Origin: Phenylobacterium aquaticum
GTDB lineage: Bacteria; Pseudomonadota; Alphaproteobacteria; Caulobacterales; Caulobacteraceae
Reading direction: 5' to 3'
Length of the DNA: 64,000 nucleotides
Assembly (NCBI GenBank): GCA_947378305.1
Contig: CANCJJ010000003.1
Location: 62,001-126,000 of the forward strand
Shown here: positions 36,145 through 44,816 of the stretch, in pieces
Numbering within the stretch: the stretch's first letter is position 1
Layout: each line of letters opens with the position of its first letter
Notes under the pieces: model-generated
Told to the model about the DNA's origin: nothing
The model's database searches: none
The model's input: only the letters and a program-made list of their open reading frames with translations
Program-made: the position numbers and the translations under genes

Positions 36145-36166
36145 AAAGGGCACGTCATTGCCCCTC
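36145..36166 (-). terminator. Weak terminator-like hairpin downstream of the flagellar operon
   Basis: On the minus strand GGGCA and TGCCC (36163-36159 and 36152-36148) form a 5-bp stem with a 6-nt loop, followed by TTT. It lies 37 bp after the last flagellar gene of the flgI operon. The stem is short, so the call is tentative. Confidence 0.35.
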
Positions 36167-36199
36167 ATGGCAAGCCAGAAGTCGGATAAGGTGCTGCGA

Positions 36200-36649
36200 T
36201 CAGGCGCTTTGGTTCAGTGTGATCGATGTGGCAATGCCCATGCTATGAACCCGGGCACCCGGGCCATAGCTGACGCCCCGGGTGCGCTGCTGGGCGACTT
36301 CGTTGGCGATGGCCTGAACGAGGCCTTCGGTCACCGCCTTGGCGGCCTCCAGGGCGCGTCCCTGACGGGCAAGAACAGCATCGAAGGCCTCGGTCGCCCG
36401 GATCAGGCGAAGCCTGTCCTCCACCCGCGAGGCGCTGAGTAGACCTGGATTCCCCCGAATGCGGGCCGTCTCGTGGCGGTAGATATTTGCCAGGCGGGAG
36501 GTTTCAGCAATCTGTGCCGCAGCAGCCTGGGGTCGCCTCTGCTCAAAGGCCTGGGCCTCAAGCGCGATGAGGTCCGTAAGACGCTCGGTCAGATCGGCGA
36601 GTTGGGTGACCCGAAGACTTGCCTCGATTTCGGAATTCGACATGGTCAT
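36200..36649 (-). CDS. FlbY/FlgN-like flagellar protein
   Basis: The 149-residue, mostly helical cytosolic protein has a long heptad-like N-terminal part (L-T-E-R-L-T-D-L-I-A-L-E-A-Q-A-F-E-Q-R-R) resembling FlgN-type export chaperones and the Caulobacter FlbY protein. FlgN-type proteins hold hook-associated subunits before export. The gene is five bp after the rod-binding protein gene and is the third gene of the flgI operon. The family call rests on the helical pattern, the L-E-x-x-A-F-E-x-R motif and position; it is less certain than that of its neighbours. Confidence 0.62.
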   Translation of the reverse strand: MTMSNSEIEASLRVTQLADLTERLTDLIALEAQAFEQRRPQAAAAQIAETSRLANIYRHETARIRGNPGLLSASRVEDRLRLIRATEAFDAVLARQGRALEAAKAVTEGLVQAIANEVAQQRTRGVSYGPGARVHSMGIATSITLNQSA

Positions 36650-36654
36650 GTCCC

Positions 36655-36966
36655 CTAGTTAAGACCCTGAAGTTTCAACATTTCCGTCTGGACCGCTCCG
36701 GACAGGCCCAGACCGCCGGACTTGGCCATTTGTTTGGCCATGGCGTCGCTCATGAAGGACTTGAAGGCGTCTTCGCCGGCACCGCCGCCAAACATGGCCG
36801 GGCTATTCACGCCGGAAAACATCTGCCCGACCATGACCGAGAGAAAGGAAGCTTCGAATTCCTTGGCCGTAGCCGCGATCTCTTTGCGCTTCTGTGCCTC
36901 TTCCGGCGACATTGGCGATGGGCTGGCAGCTTGGGTCGATGGTGCCATGGTGAGGGACAGCGACAT
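36655..36966 (-). CDS. Flagellar rod-binding protein (FlgJ N-terminal domain only)
   Basis: The 103-residue protein has the rod-binding domain signature [17 protein letters not shown], then [20 protein letters not shown]. It has no C-terminal muramidase domain, unlike gammaproteobacterial FlgJ. In alphaproteobacteria such short proteins (often labelled FlgJ or CheL) cap or scaffold rod assembly, and a separate lytic enzyme opens the wall. Its ATG shares one base with the flgI stop (TAATG), so coupling is likely. Confidence 0.87.
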   Translation of the reverse strand: MSLSLTMAPSTQAASPSPMSPEEAQKRKEIAATAKEFEASFLSVMVGQMFSGVNSPAMFGGGAGEDAFKSFMSDAMAKQMAKSGGLGLSGAVQTEMLKLQGLN

Positions 36967-38081
36967 TACATCACCTCGATTTCGGCCTGGAGGGCTCCGG
37001 CGACTTTGATGGCCTGGAGGACGGAGATCATGTCCCGGGGGGCGACACCCAGGGTATTCAAGCCCGCAACCAGACTGGCCAGGGAGGCTCCGCTCTTGAG
37101 AAGCAGGAGCCCCTTGCCCTTCTCCTCATCGACGTTGACCGCAGACTGTGGCGTGGTCACTGTCTGGCCTTGGCTCAATGGACCGGGCTGACTGACGTTC
37201 GGCGTCTCCTGGACCCGAATGGTGAGATTGCCCTGAGCAATGGCCACCGTGGAGATCCGCACATTCTCGCCCATGACAATGACGCCGGCGATCTCGTCAA
37301 TGACGACCTTTGCGGGCTCATCCGTCTCAACGGTCAGACCCTCGATCCTGGACATGAAGGCAATCATGTTCATGCCCGGCGGGGGGCGCAGGGTCACAAT
37401 GGTCGGATTGTCGGCATTGGCGCACCCAGGGAAGGCGGCATTGACCGCCTCTGCAACCAGGCGCGCGGTCGTAAAGTCCGGATTGTGCAGGGTCAATCGC
37501 ATCTGGCTCATGCTGGCCATCTGGAACCCGGTTTCACGTTCGACAATGGCCCCCGAGGCGATCCGCCCGGACGTGGGCACACCTTTTGAAACGGAAGACC
37601 CCGAATTTCCCTGTGCCGAGACAGATCCGGTCTGAACGGTACCTTGGGCAACCGCGAAGGTCTCCCCATTGGCCCCAATCAGCGGGGTGACCAGGAGAGT
37701 GCCGCCTTGAAGGCTCTTTGAGTCCCCCATGGCAGACACCGTGGCATCGACCGGCGCGCCGGTGGCCGCGAAGGCCGGGAGGCGAGCCGTGACCATGACA
37801 GCGGCCACATTCTTTGTATTGAGGTTGGTCTCGTGGATATTGACCCCCAACCGCTCCAGCATGCCTTCGAGGCTCTGCTTGGTGAAGGGGGCGTTCCGCA
37901 AGGTGTCCCCGGTACCGTTCAATCCAACGACCAAGCCGTAGCCCACCAGCATGTTCTCCCGGACGCCTTCAAACTCGACAATGTCCTTAATCCGGGACTT
38001 GGCGGAGGCCGGCACGCTCGCGGCCATGGCGACCATCATGGCAGTGAGGGCAATATTGAGCCTGAGACGGGCTTTACGCAT
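36966..38081 (-). CDS. flgI: Flagellar P-ring protein FlgI
   Basis: The 371-residue periplasmic protein has a signal peptide (about residues 1-27, ending P-A-S-A). The mature start [31 protein letters not shown] is diagnostic of FlgI. Later N-A-A-F-P-G-C-A-N and [16 protein letters not shown] also fit. It builds the P ring in the peptidoglycan layer around the rod. It is the first gene of a minus-strand flagellar operon with a sigma-54 promoter 41 bp upstream of the ATG. Confidence 0.97.
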   Translation of the reverse strand: MRKARLRLNIALTAMMVAMAASVPASAKSRIKDIVEFEGVRENMLVGYGLVVGLNGTGDTLRNAPFTKQSLEGMLERLGVNIHETNLNTKNVAAVMVTARLPAFAATGAPVDATVSAMGDSKSLQGGTLLVTPLIGANGETFAVAQGTVQTGSVSAQGNSGSSVSKGVPTSGRIASGAIVERETGFQMASMSQMRLTLHNPDFTTARLVAEAVNAAFPGCANADNPTIVTLRPPPGMNMIAFMSRIEGLTVETDEPAKVVIDEIAGVIVMGENVRISTVAIAQGNLTIRVQETPNVSQPGPLSQGQTVTTPQSAVNVDEEKGKGLLLLKSGASLASLVAGLNTLGVAPRDMISVLQAIKVAGALQAEIEVM

Positions 38082-38121
38082 GGTGTCCTGACGTCATCCA
38101 GTTGGTCTTCGCTCTGCCTGA

Positions 38122-38138
38122 TGCGACATTCGTGCCAA
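38122..38138 (-). promoter_or_regulatory. Sigma-54 promoter for flgI operon
   Basis: TTGGCACGAATGTCGCA on the minus strand matches the -24/-12 consensus TTGGCACG-N4-TTGCA with one mismatch, and the GG and GC pairs are correctly spaced. The expected transcription start is near 38110, about 30 bp before the flgI ATG. Confidence 0.78.
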
Positions 38139-38202
38139 GCGGGGTTCTGAAGAAGTTGATTAAAAACAGCGGCTCGGGATATGAGATCCCTCAGAATTTC
38201 AC

Positions 38203-38239
38203 CCGGGTGCAGAATTTGCCCGGCATTAACCATACCGGG
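38203..38239. promoter_or_regulatory. Two overlapping CCGG-type palindromes, candidate FlbD (ftr) enhancer sites
   Basis: Two imperfect 21-bp palindromes overlap: 38203-38223 (arms CCGGG / CCCGG) and 38219-38239 (arms CCCGG / CCGGG, plus an inner AT/AT pair). They lie about 65-130 bp upstream of the sigma-54 element, the usual place for FlbD enhancer sites in Caulobacter flagellar promoters. The second also contains the CtrA-like half site. Confidence 0.45.
38226..38233 (+). promoter_or_regulatory. CtrA-type half site TTAACCAT upstream of fliX
   Basis: TTAACCAT is the well-known extended CtrA half site of Caulobacterales. It lies 63 bp before the fliX ATG, where it could activate fliX or repress a competing event. 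A single 8-mer is weak evidence on its own. Confidence 0.45.
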
Positions 38240-38295
38240 AGCATAGTCTGCCCAAGGGCATGATCTGACTGCGTCTACGGAAGGGGTTTCCACCC

Positions 38296-38730
38296 ATGAA
38301 GGTTAACAGTTCGAGTGGTGCTGGCGGATCCACGGGCCCAGCGAAGTCGCGGCCTTCTGCTGATGGCCAGAACTTCAGCCTGCCCGGGACAGCCGCAAAT
38401 GCAGGTGCCTCTCAGGTGGGGGCGGCAAGTTCCATTGTCGGGACCATGAGTCTGGACTCTCTCTTGGCCCTTCAATCTGCCGGAGGACCGTTGGAGCGCA
38501 AGCAGAGGGCCACGCGTCGCGCCGGGCGGTTGCTCGATGTCCTGGATGAGATGAAGTTGGGCCTTCTGTCTGGCGAGTCTGGAGAGGTGAATCTGGATCG
38601 ATTGCAGGCCGCGGTGAGGGATCAGCGCGAGGCGACTGATGATCCCGGTCTTGAGGCCATTCTCAACGAGATTGAAACCCGCGCTGCCGTTGAGATCGCC
38701 AAGCTTGAGATGAGCCGCAACGGTCGTTAA
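38296..38730 (+). CDS. fliX: Flagellar assembly regulator FliX
   Basis: The 144-residue cytosolic protein has a Gly/Ser-rich, probably disordered N-terminus (M-K-V-N-S-S-S-G-A-G-G) and a conserved C-terminal part. That part includes R-R-A-G-R-L-L-D-V-L-D-E-M-K-L-G-L-L-S-G near residue 74 and E-I-E-T-R-A-A-V-E-I-A-K-L-E near the end, which I recognise as FliX. In Caulobacter FliX couples completion of the early flagellar basal body to FlbD, the sigma-54 activator. It is divergent from flgI, the same arrangement as in Caulobacter, and shares a regulatory gap with it. Confidence 0.92.
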   Translation: MKVNSSSGAGGSTGPAKSRPSADGQNFSLPGTAANAGASQVGAASSIVGTMSLDSLLALQSAGGPLERKQRATRRAGRLLDVLDEMKLGLLSGESGEVNLDRLQAAVRDQREATDDPGLEAILNEIETRAAVEIAKLEMSRNGR

Positions 38731-38811
38731 GAGCTAGCCCAAGGATGCCCGTTGCATGAGGCCGCCGGTTTGATGTAAGGCGGGCGGGACTTCCAGGGGG
38801 CTTGAGCTTCA

Positions 38812-39240
38812 ATGAGCAGCACCGAGAGTTTGGTGGGAATGCCGAATTATCGTCCGGTAGAGGGCGAGGACTATATGAGTGCGCGTCAGCTTGAGCACTT
38901 CAAGCGCAAGCTCGTGGGCTGGAAGGATGAAATCCTTCAGGAATCCCGGGAAACCCTGGTCCATCTGCAGGCTGAAACTGTAAATCATCCGGACATTGGT
39001 GATCGTGCAACCTCGGAAGCCGATCGGGCTCTGGAACTGCGCACCCGTGATCGTCAGCGTAAGGTTATTTCCAAGATCGATGAGGCCCTTCGCCGTATCG
39101 AGGATGGGTCCTATGGCTATTGCGAGGAGACGGGTGAGCCCATTGGCCTGCCACGGCTTGATGCCCGCCCCATCGCAACCCTGAGTCTTGAAGCCCAGGA
39201 GCGTCACGAGCGGCGCGAGCGAGTTCACCGCGACGACTAG
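38812..39240 (+). CDS. dksA: RNA polymerase-binding transcription factor DksA
   Basis: The 142-residue protein keeps the coiled-coil tip D71-x-x-D74-x-A76 (D-I-G-D-R-A) that reaches into the RNA polymerase channel. The zinc-finger region is reduced: only Cys104 remains in G-Y-C-E-E-T-G-E-P-I, and the later Cys pair reads T-L-S-L-E-A-Q-E. Such cysteine-poor DksA proteins occur in alphaproteobacteria and can still function without zinc. With ppGpp it tunes rRNA and amino-acid promoters. It follows fliX after 81 bp. Confidence 0.93.
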   Translation: MSSTESLVGMPNYRPVEGEDYMSARQLEHFKRKLVGWKDEILQESRETLVHLQAETVNHPDIGDRATSEADRALELRTRDRQRKVISKIDEALRRIEDGSYGYCEETGEPIGLPRLDARPIATLSLEAQERHERRERVHRDD

Positions 39241-39295
39241 CCTTTGACGGTCCAGTCAGCTGGACCTGTCGGTTTTCTGAAATCTTGGGACCCTT

Positions 39296-40441
39296 ATGGC
39301 GGCGCAGATCGATCCGTTTCACGCCATTGCCCTGAGCGGCCTGGCCCACAAGCTTGAGACCGAGGGGCGTTCCATTCTGCATATGGAGTTTGGCCAGCCC
39401 TCGACGGGAGCCCCGCGTGCAGCCCTCGATGTCGCCCACAAGATCCTCGAGTCCGATGCCATGGGCTATTGGGAAAGCCCTCTGCTCAAGGCTCGGATCG
39501 CCAAGCACTATGCCGATGTCTACGGGGTGGAGATCGTTCCCGAGCAGGTCATTCTGACTTGTGGCGCCTCGCCCGCCATGGTGCTGGCCCTGGCGGCGCG
39601 CTTCTCGCCCGGCGACCGGATCGCCCTGGCCCGTCCTGGCTATGTGGCCTACCGGAATACCCTGAAGGCCCTGCACCTTGAGCCCGTGGAGATCGCGTGT
39701 GGGCCAGCAGAACGGTATCAGCTCACGGCAGCCCAGCTTGCAGCCCTCGACCCGGCCCCGGCGGGGGTGATCCTCGCCAGCCCCGGCAATCCGACAGGGA
39801 CGGTCATTCCCCTGGAGGACCTGAAAGAGATTATCCAGGTCTGCCGGACCCGCGGGATCGCCATCATTTCAGACGAAATCTACCACGGCCTGACCTATGG
39901 GGATCCCGCCCATTCTGTCCTTGAGTTTTCGCCGGATAGCCTGGTGGTCAACAGTTTCTCAAAGTATTTCAGCATGGTGGCCTGGCGGTTGGGCTGGCTG
40001 GTGGTGCCGCTTGACCTGCTGGTCCGGGCCCGGGCCTTCATGAGCAATCTTTTCCTGACCCCGCCGTCCTTGAGTCAGCATGCAGGTCTGGTGGCCATGG
40101 ACTGTCAGGCCGAGCTTGACGGACATGTGGCGGTTTACCGTCGCAATCGCAGCCTTCTCCTGGCGGCCCTCCCAAGTCTTGGACTGGCCGATATCGCGCC
40201 ACCAGACGGGGCCTTTTATGTTTATGCAGACATAGGTCATCTCACCAATGACAGCATGGCGTTTTGTCTCGAGTTGCTTCAAGACACCGGCGTTGCAACG
40301 GCGCCAGGCATAGATTTTGACCCCGTGGAGGGTCATCACTTCATGCGGATCAGTTTCGCCGTGTCCACAGATCGGGTCGAAGAGGCGATCCGCAGGATGG
40401 TTCCCTGGTTTGCTGCGCGCCCGATTTTAACAAAGACCTGA
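39296..40441 (+). CDS. Pyridoxal-phosphate-dependent aminotransferase (class I/II)
   Basis: This is a 381-residue fold-type I aminotransferase. The PLP-binding blocks are N-P-T-G (S-P-G-N-P-T-G-T-V), the Asp/Tyr motif I-S-D-E-I-Y-H-G-L and the Schiff-base lysine in N-S-F-S-K-Y-F-S-M-V-A-W-R-L-G-W. The C-terminal arginine that binds the substrate carboxylate is in H-F-M-R-I-S-F. It belongs to the aspartate/alanine aminotransferase group; the exact amino donor is not decidable here. The ATG is 55 bp after dksA. Confidence 0.93.
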   Translation: MAAQIDPFHAIALSGLAHKLETEGRSILHMEFGQPSTGAPRAALDVAHKILESDAMGYWESPLLKARIAKHYADVYGVEIVPEQVILTCGASPAMVLALAARFSPGDRIALARPGYVAYRNTLKALHLEPVEIACGPAERYQLTAAQLAALDPAPAGVILASPGNPTGTVIPLEDLKEIIQVCRTRGIAIISDEIYHGLTYGDPAHSVLEFSPDSLVVNSFSKYFSMVAWRLGWLVVPLDLLVRARAFMSNLFLTPPSLSQHAGLVAMDCQAELDGHVAVYRRNRSLLLAALPSLGLADIAPPDGAFYVYADIGHLTNDSMAFCLELLQDTGVATAPGIDFDPVEGHHFMRISFAVSTDRVEEAIRRMVPWFAARPILTKT

Positions 40442-40499
40442 TGAAAAACCCCGCATTGCGGGTGGCGGCACCGCTCGGGCGAGGTTACATGATCAATCC

Positions 40500-42167
40500 A
40501 TGATCCAGAGCCTTGTCATTGCGGCCGTTCAGGCCAATCCCACAGTTGGTGCCATTTCGGGTAATGAGGCCATTGCGAGGGCACGCATGGCCGAGGCCCG
40601 GCTGGCAGGCGCTGACCTGGTTCTGTTTCCGGAGCTCTTCATCAATGGCTATCCGCCCGAGGATCTGGCGCTCAAGCCTGCTTTCTGGGCCGCGGGCCAG
40701 GCCGCTATCGAACGACTGGCCAAGGATACGGATGAGGATTTTGCCGCGCTGATTGGCTTTATCTGCCCGGCAGAGGCACCTGACCGTCGACCACTGAATG
40801 CCTTTGCCTTCCTGGCAGGCGGGGAGGTGAGGGGGGTGACCTTCAAGACGGACCTGCCGAACTATGGCGTCTTTGACGAAAAGCGCGTCTTTGAGGCGGG
40901 GCCCGGGCCGGTTGTCTTCTCATGGAAGGGCGTCAAGCTCGGCGTGCCCATTTGCGAGGATATCTGGCGGCCAGAGGTGTGCGCCGCCGTTCAGAAGGCT
41001 GGTGCGGATATTCTTCTGGTCCCCAACGGCTCACCCTATCGCCGCAATGCCCACCATGAACGCATGAGCGTGGCCAAGGCGCGGGTGGCCGAGACAGGGC
41101 TGCCCTTGTTGTATGTGAACGAAGTCGGCGGTCAGGACGAACTGGTCTTTGATGGCGGCTCCTTTGCCCTGTCTGCTCATGGCGAGCTTGTCATGCGGTT
41201 GCCCATGTACGAGGAGGCCCTGGGGCTGACCGTCTGGTCGCGCGAGTCCGGGGTGTGGGACCTTCAGGAGGCTCCCATGGCCGACTGGCCCAGCGGCTTC
41301 GGTGAAATCTATCACACCATGGTTCTCGGGCTTCGTGACTACGTTAATAAGTCAGGCTTTCCCGGCGTATTAATTGGACTTTCCGGCGGTGTTGATTCCG
41401 CCATTACCGCGGTTGTGGCGGCCGATGCCCTGGGTCCGGATCGGGTCAGGTGCGTCATGCTCCCCTCGCGCTATACCAGCCATGACAGTCTTGAAGATGC
41501 TGCCGATTGCGCGCGTCGCCTGTCGGTTCGACTGGATGAGATTGCCATTTCACCCGCCGTGGATGCCTTTGCCGCCATGCTGACCCCCCTCTATGAGGGC
41601 AAGGCACCCGACCTGACTGAGGAAAATATCCAGGCCCGGACGCGAGGCCTGTCGCTCATGGCCCTGTCGAACAAGTTGGGGCTCATGCTGCTGACGACGG
41701 GTAACAAGAGTGAAATGGCCGTCGGTTATGCCACCCTCTATGGCGACATGTGCGGGGGCTATAATGTCCTGAAGGACCTCTACAAGACCGATGTCTATGA
41801 GGTTTGCGCCTGGCGGAATGCCAATAATCCCTTCGGGCTGGCGAATGACCCGATCCCGGAGCGCATACTGACCAAACCGCCTTCGGCGGAATTGAGACCA
41901 GATCAAAAGGATCAGGACAGCCTGCCGGAATATGCAGACCTCGATGCGATCCTCCAGGGACTGGTGGAAGAGGAAGCCACCCTCGATGAAATCGTGCGGC
42001 GTGGATATCCTGCGGACATGGTCGAGCGTGTGCAGAGGCTGCTCTACAACTCGGAATACAAGCGACGGCAGGCGGCCCCTGGGGTGAAGCTGGGGTCTCG
42101 AGCCTTTGGGCGCGACCGGCGCTATCCCATCGTCAACGGATTCCGCGACCAGGTCATACGCGGTTGA
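40500..42167 (+). CDS. nadE: Glutamine-dependent NAD(+) synthetase
   Basis: This is a 555-residue two-domain enzyme. The N-terminal nitrilase-type glutaminase has the triad Glu45 (F-P-E-L-F-I-N-G-Y), Lys116 (F-K-T-D-L-P-N-Y-G) and Cys152 (V-P-I-C-E-D-I-W). The C-terminal synthetase has the PP-loop S-G-G-V-D-S-A near residue 297 and T-T-G-N-K-S-E-M-A-V-G-Y-A-T-L-Y. It turns nicotinate adenine dinucleotide into NAD using ammonia from glutamine. Its size is normal. The next gene starts 25 bp after its stop. Confidence 0.97.
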   Translation: MIQSLVIAAVQANPTVGAISGNEAIARARMAEARLAGADLVLFPELFINGYPPEDLALKPAFWAAGQAAIERLAKDTDEDFAALIGFICPAEAPDRRPLNAFAFLAGGEVRGVTFKTDLPNYGVFDEKRVFEAGPGPVVFSWKGVKLGVPICEDIWRPEVCAAVQKAGADILLVPNGSPYRRNAHHERMSVAKARVAETGLPLLYVNEVGGQDELVFDGGSFALSAHGELVMRLPMYEEALGLTVWSRESGVWDLQEAPMADWPSGFGEIYHTMVLGLRDYVNKSGFPGVLIGLSGGVDSAITAVVAADALGPDRVRCVMLPSRYTSHDSLEDAADCARRLSVRLDEIAISPAVDAFAAMLTPLYEGKAPDLTEENIQARTRGLSLMALSNKLGLMLLTTGNKSEMAVGYATLYGDMCGGYNVLKDLYKTDVYEVCAWRNANNPFGLANDPIPERILTKPPSAELRPDQKDQDSLPEYADLDAILQGLVEEEATLDEIVRRGYPADMVERVQRLLYNSEYKRRQAAPGVKLGSRAFGRDRRYPIVNGFRDQVIRG

Positions 42168-42192
42168 GCAATGTTATGGCGGGTAACACGCA

Positions 42193-42969
42193 GTGACAGT
42201 CCGCTGCATCTTGATCTACCTCCTCAGCGCGAGTCTTATGGCAACGATGCCTGCTTGTCAGAGGGCATCTGTAAGTCCGGTGGAAGCGCCCAAGGCAAAA
42301 TCTGAGGCTGGATATTCCGATCCACCTGCTGTTGAGCTTGTAACGCAGCTCGAGGCGACCTTGCGGATCGAGGGCAGGGCTGAGCCTATGGCGACTGTGC
42401 GGCTGAGGACGCCAACGGGCACAGCAGCCACTGTGACGGCAGACGGGCGGGGACACTGGATGGCCCAGCTTCCACGTCCGGAACCCGCTTCCCTTTATGG
42501 CCTGTCGCAAACCCTCAATGGTCAGGTGGTGCAGGCTTGGGGGTATGTCTTGGTCCTGAATGATGGGCGTGGATTTAGCCTGCGCTCCGGAACGGGGGCT
42601 CGCCGGCTAGGTGAAGTCCCTGTCGGTCAACTCACGGCCTGTGACTTTGATCGGGCAGGGGGGGGCGTTGTGTCTGGACGTAGCCAGCCTCAAGCAACCA
42701 TTAGTCTTCGGATGGATGGCCGAAAGATTGGCGAAGGCCGGGCGGATCCTGATGGCACGTTTTCCATTCCGCTCTCCGGGCCAATTTCGCCGGGGACCCA
42801 TGTGATCAAGGTCTTCGGGAGCGGAATAGATGCGGAGATGACCGTGAACGCGACCCCCGCCGCGCCCCTGACCGATGGACCCTTTAGGTCGACCGCTTCG
42901 GGTGTGGGGCTCAGGATCGACTGGATGAGCCCCGCCGGAGGGGTTCAATCGACCTGGATTGCTCCGTGA
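42193..42969 (+). CDS. Secreted, possibly lipidated protein with two Ig-like repeats
   Basis: This 258-residue protein starts at a GTG. The N-terminus (I-L-I-Y-L-L-S-A-S-L-M-A-T-M-P-A-C-Q) is a signal peptide with Cys22 at a weak lipobox. Two beta-rich modules follow: residues about 55-95 (I-E-G-R-A-E-P-M-A-T-V-R-L) and about 160-215 (V-S-G-R-S-Q-P-Q-A-T-I-S-L-R-M-D-G), each with G-R-x-x-P-x-A-T then D-G-x-x-x. This is like bacterial Ig-like domains found before LysM modules; no LysM is present. It sits between nadE and an ABC exporter whose start overlaps its stop. The role is unknown. Confidence 0.75.
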   Translation: MTVRCILIYLLSASLMATMPACQRASVSPVEAPKAKSEAGYSDPPAVELVTQLEATLRIEGRAEPMATVRLRTPTGTAATVTADGRGHWMAQLPRPEPASLYGLSQTLNGQVVQAWGYVLVLNDGRGFSLRSGTGARRLGEVPVGQLTACDFDRAGGGVVSGRSQPQATISLRMDGRKIGEGRADPDGTFSIPLSGPISPGTHVIKVFGSGIDAEMTVNATPAAPLTDGPFRSTASGVGLRIDWMSPAGGVQSTWIAP

Positions 42970-44816
42970 GCCTGCATCAATCTGCGCCCGGTCGACGCCC
43001 GGGGGCAGAGGTCGCGCCTGCCACGACACAGTTTGATTTCTGGGCCTCCATGGCCGAGCTTGGCCGGTTGGTGCTCCGCTCCCGGGCCCCGGGCTTGGCC
43101 TGGCGGATTCCAGCGGCCCTTGCCCTGGTACTGGTCGGCAAGATGGCCGGGGTCTGGGCCCCTGTCATGCTGGGAGAGGCCATCGATCGCCTTGCACCCA
43201 CCCTCGGACATGTGGGTCATGCCGCGAGTCTCGGCGCTGGCTTCCTTGGACTGGCCCTGGGCTTTGCGGGGTTGAGACTACTGGCCGCCGTTGCACCCAA
43301 TGCCAGAGAGGCGATCTTCACCTCTGTCTCCCAGGCGACCATGGCCCGTGCCGCTACAGAGACCTTTGCACATGCGCTCAATCTGTCTCTCGATTTTCAC
43401 CAAAGCAAGCAGACCGGCGCTCTGGCGCGCATTATCGAGCGAGGGGCCCGATCAACGGACTTCCTGATCAGGAGCCTGGTGTTCAGCCTGGGGCCGACGG
43501 CCATTGAGCTTGTGCTGGCCATGGGGGTCATGGCTGTGCGTCTGGACTGGCGCTTTGCCGGGGCGACCTTTCTCACCATTATTATCTACACCCTCACCAC
43601 ATTCCGGATCACGGACTGGCGTTTGGGGCACCGGCGCCAGTTGAACGAGTCGGACAGTCGGGCTGCGGGCCTGTCTGTGGACGCCATGATCAATTACGAG
43701 ACCGTCAAAACCTTTGGGGCCGAGGAGCGGATCGTCACACGTTATGCCCGCGCCATGGCCGACTATGTCCGGGCCTCTGTGCAGGCCAATACCTCCCTGT
43801 CCCTGCTGAATGCTGTGCAGGCGGGCATTCTGAACGTCGGGCTTGGTCTTATGGTTGTGCTGGCCGGACTTGAAGTCCTGCAAGGCCATATGCGGATTGG
43901 GGAAATCACGACGGCAGTATTTCTGGTGATCGGCCTCTATGGGCCCCTGGCCATGTTGGGGTTCAATTATCGGGAAATCCGGCAAGCCTTTATCGACATG
44001 GAACAGATGGTGGCCCTGACCGCCGTCGCTCCGGATATCCTGGACTCGGCGGACTCCGTGAACCTTCCCCCGGCGACAGGGCAGGGTGCGAACCTTCGGT
44101 TTGAGGATGTGGGCTTCCAGCATGATGCGAGGTCGGCTGGACTGGCCCAGGTGTCCTTTGAAATTCCCGCTGGAAAGACGACCGCGATTGTTGGTCCGTC
44201 AGGCGCTGGCAAGACGACGGTCGTTCGCCTGGCCCTTCGCCTGCTGGATCCCCAGTTGGGGCGGGTCGTCCTGGATGGTCTGGACATGCGCGCCATTCGT
44301 CAGGACTCACTCCGCCGGGCTGTCGCCCTGGTGCCCCAGGATGTTGCCCTGTTCAACGAGACCCTTGCAGCCAATATTGGCTTTGCCCGGCCGGATGCCT
44401 CTATGGAAGAGATCCGCGCCGCGGCTGATGCGGCCGAACTCGGTGGGTTTATTGACAGCCTGCCGTCCGGCATGACGACCATGGTCGGCGAACGCGGCTT
44501 GAAGCTGTCCGGGGGTGAGCGTCAGAGGGTGGGGATTGCCCGGGCCTTGCTGGCCAATCCGCGCCTTTTGATCCTGGATGAAGCCACCAGCGCCCTCGAT
44601 GGCCCAACGGAAGCGGCGATCCAGGCCACCTTGCGCAAGGTACGCACCGGGCGCTCCACCCTTGTTATTGCCCATCGCTTGTCGACCATCGTCGATGCCG
44701 ACGAGATCCTGGTCCTGCGCCGGGGCAAGGTCGTTGAACGGGGCACCCATGCCGACCTGTTGGATCAGGGTGGCGAATATGCAGCCCTTTGGCGACGTCA
44801 GACCCGCGAGCGTTAG
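42966..44816 (+). CDS. Atm1/HMT-type ABC exporter (permease fused to ATPase)
   Basis: This is a 616-residue half-transporter. Six membrane helices (about residues 45-330) contain A-M-I-N-Y-E-T-V-K-T-F-G-A-E, the signature of the Atm1 (ABCB7) and heavy-metal-tolerance group. The nucleotide-binding domain has Walker A G-P-S-G-A-G-K-T (residues 410-417), the signature L-S-G-G-E-R-Q-R (from residue 514) and the Walker B L-I-L-D-E-A-T-S-A-L-D. Bacterial members export glutathione-linked metals or sulfur species. The GTG overlaps the Ig-like protein stop (GTGA), so the two are coupled. It converges on the RND permease, sharing two bases of stop codon. Confidence 0.92.
   Translation: MSLHQSAPGRRPGAEVAPATTQFDFWASMAELGRLVLRSRAPGLAWRIPAALALVLVGKMAGVWAPVMLGEAIDRLAPTLGHVGHAASLGAGFLGLALGFAGLRLLAAVAPNAREAIFTSVSQATMARAATETFAHALNLSLDFHQSKQTGALARIIERGARSTDFLIRSLVFSLGPTAIELVLAMGVMAVRLDWRFAGATFLTIIIYTLTTFRITDWRLGHRRQLNESDSRAAGLSVDAMINYETVKTFGAEERIVTRYARAMADYVRASVQANTSLSLLNAVQAGILNVGLGLMVVLAGLEVLQGHMRIGEITTAVFLVIGLYGPLAMLGFNYREIRQAFIDMEQMVALTAVAPDILDSADSVNLPPATGQGANLRFEDVGFQHDARSAGLAQVSFEIPAGKTTAIVGPSGAGKTTVVRLALRLLDPQLGRVVLDGLDMRAIRQDSLRRAVALVPQDVALFNETLAANIGFARPDASMEEIRAAADAAELGGFIDSLPSGMTTMVGERGLKLSGGERQRVGIARALLANPRLLILDEATSALDGPTEAAIQATLRKVRTGRSTLVIAHRLSTIVDADEILVLRRGKVVERGTHADLLDQGGEYAALWRRQTRER

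Noticed and set aside
40444-40464. Hairpin CCCGC-ATT-GCGGG as a terminator after the aminotransferase gene
   Set aside because: Five-bp stem with no T-run afterwards; too weak.
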